DNA from: Deltaproteobacteria bacterium
GTDB lineage: Bacteria; Myxococcota_A; Polyangia; HGW-17
DNA: 10,004 nucleotides
Direction: 5' to 3'
Assembly (NCBI GenBank): GCA_003249585.1
Contig: QKIM01000131.1
Span: 1 to 10,004, forward strand
The position numbers and the translations under genes are program-made. Below, piece after piece: positions 5,562-10,004 of the stretch. The first letter of the stretch is position 1, and every line of letters starts with the position of its first letter. A model generated the notes under the pieces. The model saw only the letters and a program-made list of their open reading frames with translations. It was not told the origin of the DNA and ran no database searches.

Positions 5562-6602
5562 ATGCAGAAAATCGTTGAATGTGTGCCCAACTTTTCCGAC
5601 GGACGAAACCCCGAGGTGCATAAGGCCATTGCAGACGCCATCACCTCCGTGCAGGGCGTGAAGCTCCTCGACGTGGATCCCGACGAGTCGTACAACCGGG
5701 TCGTGGTGACCTTCGTCGGCGGTCCCGAGGCCGTGGTGGAGGCTGCTGTGCGCGCCACTCACGTGGCCTACGAGAAGATCGACATGACCACGCACAAGGG
5801 TGAGCATCCTCGCTTCGGTGCCATCGACGTGTGTCCCTTTGTCCCCGTCCGCGGTGTGACCATGCAGGACTGTGTGGACCTGGCCAATCAATACGGCGCG
5901 CGGGTCGCCCGGGAGCTCGACATCCCTGTCTTCCTCTATGAACAGGCGGCCGTCAAGCCCGATCGCAAGAATCTCGCCACGGTCCGCGCCGGCGAGTACG
6001 AGGGCCTCTCCAAAAAGTTCGAGGATCCCAACTGGGCGCCGGACTTCGGCCCCGCCACCTTCGTGCCCCGGTTCGGCGCCGTCGCCACGGGCGCGCGCTT
6101 CTTCCTCGTGGCCTACAACATCGACATGGACACCCCTTCCGTGGAAGAGACCCACGACGTGGCCCTCACGCTGCGCCAGATGGGCAAGCCCGCTGTGAAG
6201 GACGGCAAACCCGTCCTGCTGGCAAACGGCAAAAAGAAGTTCGTGCCCGGCAAGCTGCGCATGGTCAAGGCCATGGGCGTCCCCGTGGGCGACGGTTCCA
6301 AGACCCAGATCTCCATGAACCTCAACAACTATCTCATCACGCCACCCCACGTGGCCTATGAGGAGGCCGTGTACGAGGCCGAGAAACGCGGGATCACGGT
6401 CACGGGCAGCGAAATCGTCGGGCTCGTGCCCCTCGCGCCCGTGCTCATGGCGGCCCACTGGTTCTGCCACCGGGAGGGGATCGACCCCGCCGGCAAGACC
6501 GATGAGGAGATGGTCCAGATCGCCCACGACTACCTGGGCCTCTCGGACTACAAGAAATTTGAACCCAACAAGAAGATCATCGAATTCGCGGTGAAAGAGT
6601 GA
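5562..6602 (+). CDS. ftcD: Glutamate formimidoyltransferase
   Basis: A monofunctional enzyme of 346 residues, equivalent to the N-terminal half of mammalian FTCD. It moves the formimino group of N-formimino-L-glutamate to tetrahydrofolate, giving 5-formimino-THF and glutamate, the last step of one histidine degradation route. The N-terminus MQKIVECVPNFSDGRN is the family hallmark. GEHPRFGAIDVCPFVPV (80-96) carries His82, which falls at the same number as the catalytic His of mammalian FTCD. The C-terminal subdomain includes VQISMNLNNY-like and GSEIVGLVP motifs. ATG 5562 is preferred over GTG 5556 because it gives the conserved N-terminus; GGAGG 5546-5550 or GGAG 5553-5556 can serve it. Residues 200-225 contain a Lys-rich insertion-like stretch (KDGKPV, NGKKKFVPGK). 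The cyclodeaminase follows 23 bp later. No hutH, hutU or hutI is in the window. Confidence 0.95.
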   Translation: MQKIVECVPNFSDGRNPEVHKAIADAITSVQGVKLLDVDPDESYNRVVVTFVGGPEAVVEAAVRATHVAYEKIDMTTHKGEHPRFGAIDVCPFVPVRGVTMQDCVDLANQYGARVARELDIPVFLYEQAAVKPDRKNLATVRAGEYEGLSKKFEDPNWAPDFGPATFVPRFGAVATGARFFLVAYNIDMDTPSVEETHDVALTLRQMGKPAVKDGKPVLLANGKKKFVPGKLRMVKAMGVPVGDGSKTQISMNLNNYLITPPHVAYEEAVYEAEKRGITVTGSEIVGLVPLAPVLMAAHWFCHREGIDPAGKTDEEMVQIAHDYLGLSDYKKFEPNKKIIEFAVKE

Positions 6603-6615
6603 CCCTCGGGGTCCT

Positions 6616-6620
6616 GGAGG
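6616..6620 (+). promoter_or_regulatory. Ribosome binding site fixing the cyclodeaminase start at 6626
   Basis: GGAGG sits 5 nt upstream of ATG 6626. The in-frame GTG at 6599, which overlaps the ftcD stop, would place this site inside the coding sequence and add nine residues with no family counterpart. Confidence 0.75.
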
Positions 6621-6625
6621 AAACA

Positions 6626-7276
6626 ATGGCCGACAAATCTCAAGCTTCCCTGCTCGCTAACATCCCCGTGTCCAGCTTCATCCAGAACGTGGCGTCCCGC
6701 TCCCCGGCTCCCGGCGGCGGATCCGTGGCCGCCTTCGCCGGCAGCCTCGCCTCGGCCCTGGGCGGGATGGTGTGCCGGCTCACCATCGGCAAGAAGAAGT
6801 ACGCCGAGGTCGAGGAGACCATGCGCTCCGTGGAGAAGGACATCCTCCCCCTGCGTGACAAGCTCCGCGACGCCATCGACGAGGACACCTTCGCCTTCGA
6901 CGAGGTCATGGCCGCCTTCGATCTCCCCAAGAGCACGCCCGAGGAGAGCACCGAGCGTGACCAGGCCATCCTGGCCGCCAGCGAGAAGGCCGCCGAGGTG
7001 CCCCTCTCGGCCATGAAGATGAGCCTCGAGATCGCCCGCCTGCTGGTCCCCGTGGCCCAGGGCGGCAACGTGAACTCCATCTCCGACGTGGGCGTCGCGG
7101 GGCTGTGCGCGCTCACCGCCTTCGAGGGGGCGAAGCTCAACGTCCTCATCAACATCAAGGAGATGGGCGACACGCCCTTCAAGGCCCGCATGCGCGACGA
7201 GGTCAAGAACCTCACGGCCGAGGCGATGCCCCTCCTGGACACCATCAAGCGCACCGTCGAGGAAAGACTCGCCTGA
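6626..7276 (+). CDS. fchA: Formimidoyltetrahydrofolate cyclodeaminase
   Basis: A 216-residue all-helical enzyme of the FTCD cyclodeaminase family, of usual length for the stand-alone form. It converts 5-formimino-THF to 5,10-methenyl-THF and ammonia, feeding one-carbon units to folate metabolism. Family motifs are SPAPGGGSVAAFAGSLASAL near residues 27-46, a DEDTFAFDEVMAAFDLPK segment (the acidic residue region holding the catalytic Asp in FTCD), and NVNSISDVGVAG, a conserved substrate-site loop. It lies directly behind ftcD, so the two separate genes match the two halves of the bifunctional animal enzyme and probably channel product between them. The start ATG 6626 is set by the GGAGG at 6616-6620. 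Its stop overlaps the next start (TGATG at 7274-7278). Serine cycle or purine fermentation use of the same activity is possible, but no such genes are seen here. Confidence 0.93.
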   Translation: MADKSQASLLANIPVSSFIQNVASRSPAPGGGSVAAFAGSLASALGGMVCRLTIGKKKYAEVEETMRSVEKDILPLRDKLRDAIDEDTFAFDEVMAAFDLPKSTPEESTERDQAILAASEKAAEVPLSAMKMSLEIARLLVPVAQGGNVNSISDVGVAGLCALTAFEGAKLNVLINIKEMGDTPFKARMRDEVKNLTAEAMPLLDTIKRTVEERLA

Positions 7277-8139
7277 TGCGTCAGGGGTTCTTCCAGGTCT
7301 CGGACGGCACGCGCCTGCGCTACCAGATCACGGGGGAGGGACCTGCGGTTGTGCTCGTCAACGGCCTTGGCGGATCTTTCCCAGCCTGGAAGCCCATCGT
7401 CAACGCACTGTCCGGGGAGTACACCTTCTATTGCTACGACTACAGAGGGCTCTTCGGATCAGAGCGCCCCTCCGATCTCTCTCGTCTGACCGTCGGCGAT
7501 CACGCCGACGATCTGCGCTGTCTGTTGGACCATTTCGACATCAGGCAGGCGGTCTTCATCGGATGGAGCTTCGGGGGGCAGGTGCTCATGGAGGCATACA
7601 ACGCCTTTCCTGAGCGGTTTTCGGGGCTCGTGCTCCTCAACGCCCTCGTGGGGCCGGCCACCGACGGCCTCCCGCTCAGAGAGATCCTCCACCCCCTCTT
7701 TCGATGGATGACAGGGCTCTGGCGGCCCGCCTGGCACCTCCTGGCCCCCCTGGCCTCCCGCGCCGTCTCCTCCAAGGCCTTCGTCCTGGGGGCCAAGCAC
7801 GCGGGGCTCATCAGCAAGACCCTCGACGAGGAGGTCTTCGAGGAGATCGCCCGGGAATTCATCTCCATGGATCATGAGGTGTTCCAGCGCATCCTCGTGG
7901 CCTCCCAGGAGTATGACGGCTCCCCCGTCCTCTCCACCCTGGCCCTGCCGGTGCTGGTCCTCAGCGGCAGCCGGGACTTCATCGTCCTCCCCTCTCTCAC
8001 GCGGACCATCGCCGCGGCCATCCCCGACGCCCGGCTGGTCATGCTGCCGGGGACCTCCCACTACAGCGCCCTGGAGGATCCCGAGACCGTCGTGGCGGAG
8101 ATCGCCGCCTACCTGCACAACCCACGGAGTCTCCAATGA
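7276..8139 (+). CDS. Alpha/beta-fold hydrolase, substrate unknown
   Basis: A 287-residue alpha/beta hydrolase with a complete catalytic triad visible: nucleophile Ser98 in GWSFGGQ, acid Asp234 in LSGSRDFIV, and His262 in GTSHYSALEDPE. The oxyanion-hole region is VLVNGLGGSF (26-35), and DYRGLFGSERP is the usual strand-4 turn. Residues about 130-200 form a helical cap. There is no signal peptide, so it is probably cytosolic. ATG 7276 overlaps the cyclodeaminase stop by one base (TGATG), which fits translational coupling, and its own stop overlaps the surE start (ATGA). Homologs of this kind are esterases, lipases, haloperoxidase-like enzymes or C-C bond hydrolases; nothing in the sequence picks one. 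The neighbours give no clear pathway. Confidence 0.9.
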   Translation: MRQGFFQVSDGTRLRYQITGEGPAVVLVNGLGGSFPAWKPIVNALSGEYTFYCYDYRGLFGSERPSDLSRLTVGDHADDLRCLLDHFDIRQAVFIGWSFGGQVLMEAYNAFPERFSGLVLLNALVGPATDGLPLREILHPLFRWMTGLWRPAWHLLAPLASRAVSSKAFVLGAKHAGLISKTLDEEVFEEIAREFISMDHEVFQRILVASQEYDGSPVLSTLALPVLVLSGSRDFIVLPSLTRTIAAAIPDARLVMLPGTSHYSALEDPETVVAEIAAYLHNPRSLQ

Positions 8140-8906
8140 ACGGAAAGACCATCCTCATCACCAACGACGACGGCATCGCCTCCGCCGGCATCCGCATCCT
8201 GGCCGAAGAGCTCAAGAGCCGGGGCGCCCATGTCGTGGTGGTGGCGCCCGACCGCGAGCAGAGCGCCGCCTCCCATGCCATCAGTTTTCGCCTCCCCCTT
8301 CGCATGAAGGAGGTGGCGCCGGGGTATTTCGCCGTCTCGGGCACCCCGGCCGACTGCGCCTACATGGGCCTCTTCGCCGTCCTGGACAGGCGCCCGGACC
8401 TGGTCCTCTCGGGGATCAACGACGGGTACAATCTGGGGACCGACGTCTACTACTCGGGGACCTTCGCCGGGGCCTTCGAGGCTGCCCTGAGAGGGATCGG
8501 CGCCATGGCCGTCTCCACCAACAGGCACGCCTCCGAGGAGGTCCTCGCGGCCGTCGCCCGGTCCGCCGCAGACGTGTCGGCGGAGATCATCGCCTCGCCG
8601 GCCCCCTACGGGACCGTCTTCAACCTGAACCACCCCGACGTCCTGCCGCCCAAGGGTCTCCGGGTCACCTCCCTGGGCGTGCGCACCTACCTCGACGAGG
8701 TGGAGAAGCGCCTTGACCCCAAGGGCGTGCCCTACTACTGGATCGGCGGGCCTGCCTCCTGGGACTTCACCAACCTCAAGGGCGGCGAGCGCGGCGCCCT
8801 CGAAGAAGGCGCCATCAGCCTCACGCCTGTCAACCTCACGGCCATCTGCGACCAGGGAGACTTCTCCCGGTTCGAATCAGCCTTTGACAAGGTTCGCACC
8901 TCATGA
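8136..8906 (+). CDS. surE: 5'/3'-nucleotidase SurE
   Basis: A 256-residue SurE, normal length. It is a metal-dependent phosphatase that removes phosphate from nucleoside 5'- or 3'-monophosphates, and in some species from polyphosphate; it is tied to stationary-phase survival. The metal-site residues are visible: Asp11-Asp12 in ILITNDDG, Ser43 in PDREQSAASH, and Asn95 in LSGINDGYNLGTD. The YYSGTFAGAFEA helix after them is the standard family motif. SurE usually has SGxNxGxN; here it is SGINDGYN, which fits. The start ATG 8136 overlaps the hydrolase stop (ATGA), and the stop overlaps the DUF368 start in the same way. In many bacteria surE sits beside pcm or nlpD; neither is here. Confidence 0.96.
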   Translation: MNGKTILITNDDGIASAGIRILAEELKSRGAHVVVVAPDREQSAASHAISFRLPLRMKEVAPGYFAVSGTPADCAYMGLFAVLDRRPDLVLSGINDGYNLGTDVYYSGTFAGAFEAALRGIGAMAVSTNRHASEEVLAAVARSAADVSAEIIASPAPYGTVFNLNHPDVLPPKGLRVTSLGVRTYLDEVEKRLDPKGVPYYWIGGPASWDFTNLKGGERGALEEGAISLTPVNLTAICDQGDFSRFESAFDKVRTS

Positions 8907-9871
8907 ACCTCAAGGACACGGCAATGGTCACGGTGAAGGGGGCCATCATGGGCGCCGCCGACGTCATCCCGGGGGTGAGCGGCGGGACCATGGCCTTCAT
9001 CACGGGGATCTACGACCGGCTCATCGGGGCCATCAACTCGGTGGACCTGACCACCCTGAGGCTCTTCTTCACGGGGCGCTTCCGCGAGTCCTTCGCCCGG
9101 GTGCACTTCGCCTTCATCCTCCCCCTGGTGGCCGGCGTCTTCTTCTCGGTCTTCACCCTGGCGCGGCTGATCACCTCGCTGCTCACCGACCACCCCGTGG
9201 AGGTGTGGGCCTTCTTCTTCGGACTCATCACCGCCTCCATCTGGGTGGTCCTCAAGGAGGTGCAGTGGTCGGTGAAGGCGGGGTTCGGGTTTGCCCTGGG
9301 GACCGTGGGCGCCTGGTTCCTCGTGGGGATGATCCCCGTGGCCACCCCCAACACCTGGTGGTTCACCATCATCGCCGGCATCGTGTCCATCATCGCCATG
9401 GTCCTGCCGGGGATCTCGGGCTCCTTCATCCTGGTCCTCATCTCCCAGTACCGGCGGATCATGGAGGCGGTGAAGGGGCTCGAACTGGACACCCTCGGGT
9501 TCTTCTACATCGGCACCATGATCGGGATCATCGGCTTCGCGAGGATCCTGGGCTGGCTGCTGGCACGGCAGCGGGCCCTGACCCTGGCCGTCCTCTCGGG
9601 CTTCATGGTGGGTGCCATGCGCAAGGTGTGGCCCTTCAAGGAGGTCCTCGAGTCCACCACCGTCGGCTCCAAGACCATCGTGCTCGCCGAGCGCAACGTG
9701 TTCCCCCACGCCATGGACGCCGTGGTGTGGCGGGCCGTGGGCCTCGCCTTCGTGGGCCTCGTCATCGTCATCGCGCTGGAGCTCGTCGCCGGTTCCCTGC
9801 GCAGAAAGGAAAGGAGAAATCCCCATGAGCGACATCGAGATCCTGAGGAACGCCATCCGTGCGATCCCTGA
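8903..9871 (+). CDS. popT: DUF368 family polyprenyl-phosphate translocase (PopT-like)
   Basis: A 322-residue inner-membrane protein with about eight hydrophobic segments. DUF368 (PF04018) proteins such as PopT return undecaprenyl phosphate across the cytoplasmic membrane, recycling the lipid carrier of peptidoglycan and surface polysaccharide synthesis. Two related motifs mark the internal repeat: VIPGVSGGT at residues 21-29 and VLPGISGS at 167-174, each in a membrane re-entrant region. ATG 8903 overlaps the surE stop (ATGA). After the last membrane helix (LVIVIALELVAG) the reading frame continues with a short, very basic and polar tail that runs 47 bp into apt in another frame. The tail is probably dispensable. 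DedA/UptA, the alternative translocase, is not seen here. Confidence 0.9.
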   Translation: MNLKDTAMVTVKGAIMGAADVIPGVSGGTMAFITGIYDRLIGAINSVDLTTLRLFFTGRFRESFARVHFAFILPLVAGVFFSVFTLARLITSLLTDHPVEVWAFFFGLITASIWVVLKEVQWSVKAGFGFALGTVGAWFLVGMIPVATPNTWWFTIIAGIVSIIAMVLPGISGSFILVLISQYRRIMEAVKGLELDTLGFFYIGTMIGIIGFARILGWLLARQRALTLAVLSGFMVGAMRKVWPFKEVLESTTVGSKTIVLAERNVFPHAMDAVVWRAVGLAFVGLVIVIALELVAGSLRRKERRNPHERHRDPEERHPCDP

Positions 9872-10004
9872 TTTCCCCAAGCCTGGTATCCTCTTTCGGG
9901 ATATCACCACCCTCATCGCCGACCCGAAGGCCTTTGAGATAGCCGTGAACACCATGATCGAAGCCGCCCGGGCCGCGAAGGTGGACAAGATCGTCGCCAT
10001 CGAG
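9825..10004 (+). CDS. apt: Adenine phosphoribosyltransferase, 3' partial
   Basis: The first 60 codons of Apt, cut by the right edge. The enzyme joins adenine and PRPP to make AMP in purine salvage. The N-terminus IRAIPDFPKPGILFRDITTL is the classic Apt signature, and KVDKIVAIE leads into the expected ESRGF motif just past the window. ATG 9825 has AAGGAG at 9811-9816 with an 8-nt spacer. The gene starts inside the DUF368 coding sequence, overlapping by 47 bp. Together with surE upstream it gives the cluster a nucleotide-salvage theme. The PRPP-binding motif is outside the window, so activity cannot be checked. Confidence 0.93.
   Translation, partial: MSDIEILRNAIRAIPDFPKPGILFRDITTLIADPKAFEIAVNTMIEAARAAKVDKIVAIE

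Noticed and set aside
8735..10000. 421-codon minus-strand open frame opposite surE, popT and apt
   Set aside because: Low-complexity His/Gly/Asp/Glu-rich translation spanning three clear plus-strand genes; an antisense shadow.

Overview
The window comes from a GC-rich, Gram-negative-type bacterium. It is gene-dense, with mostly short or overlapping gene junctions, and has no rRNA, tRNA, CRISPR array, insertion sequence or phage gene that I can see. The PATAN/DUF4388-like and Roadblock proteins, a ParA/MinD-type ATPase and a stand-alone receiver together suggest a deltaproteobacterium-like lineage (Myxococcota, Desulfuromonadota or a related candidate group). This placement is an inference from gene content, not an identification.

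Region 1 (1-3906, + strand) looks like a spatial-regulation or signalling block. It holds the 3' part of a PATAN-like/Roadblock fusion (open at the left edge), a ParA/MinD-family ATPase, and a second Roadblock-like protein with a basic N-terminus and a Pro-rich linker. A PLP-dependent class V aminotransferase of the cysteine-desulfurase-like type and a single-domain response regulator follow. The first three genes are 4 bp apart and 29 bp overlapping, so they are very probably one operon. The aminotransferase follows after 58 bp and the receiver within about 14 bp.

Region 2 (3893-5444, - strand) converges on region 1 with a 14-bp overlap. It contains a PaaI-like hotdog thioesterase downstream of an LhgO-like FAD-dependent 2-hydroxyacid oxidoreductase.

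Region 3 (5445-5561) is a 117-bp divergent control region. It carries a perfect 17-bp palindrome just before the ribosome binding site of the rightward operon.

Region 4 (5562-10004, + strand) is one compact, mostly coupled gene string. It runs glutamate formimidoyltransferase, formimidoyl-THF cyclodeaminase, an alpha/beta hydrolase, the SurE nucleotidase, a DUF368/PopT polyprenyl-phosphate translocase and the first 60 codons of adenine phosphoribosyltransferase. The first two genes make a complete two-step module that moves the formimino group to tetrahydrofolate and on to methenyl-THF. SurE and Apt belong to nucleotide salvage and PopT to envelope lipid-carrier recycling, so the string is functionally mixed.

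The most interesting element is the Roadblock / ParA-MinD / Roadblock trio. Roadblock proteins such as MglB usually partner small Ras-like GTPases. Here two distinct Roadblock-like proteins flank a deviant-Walker ATPase, and one of them has the layout expected of a ParA-activating adaptor. No gene in this window proves that function.
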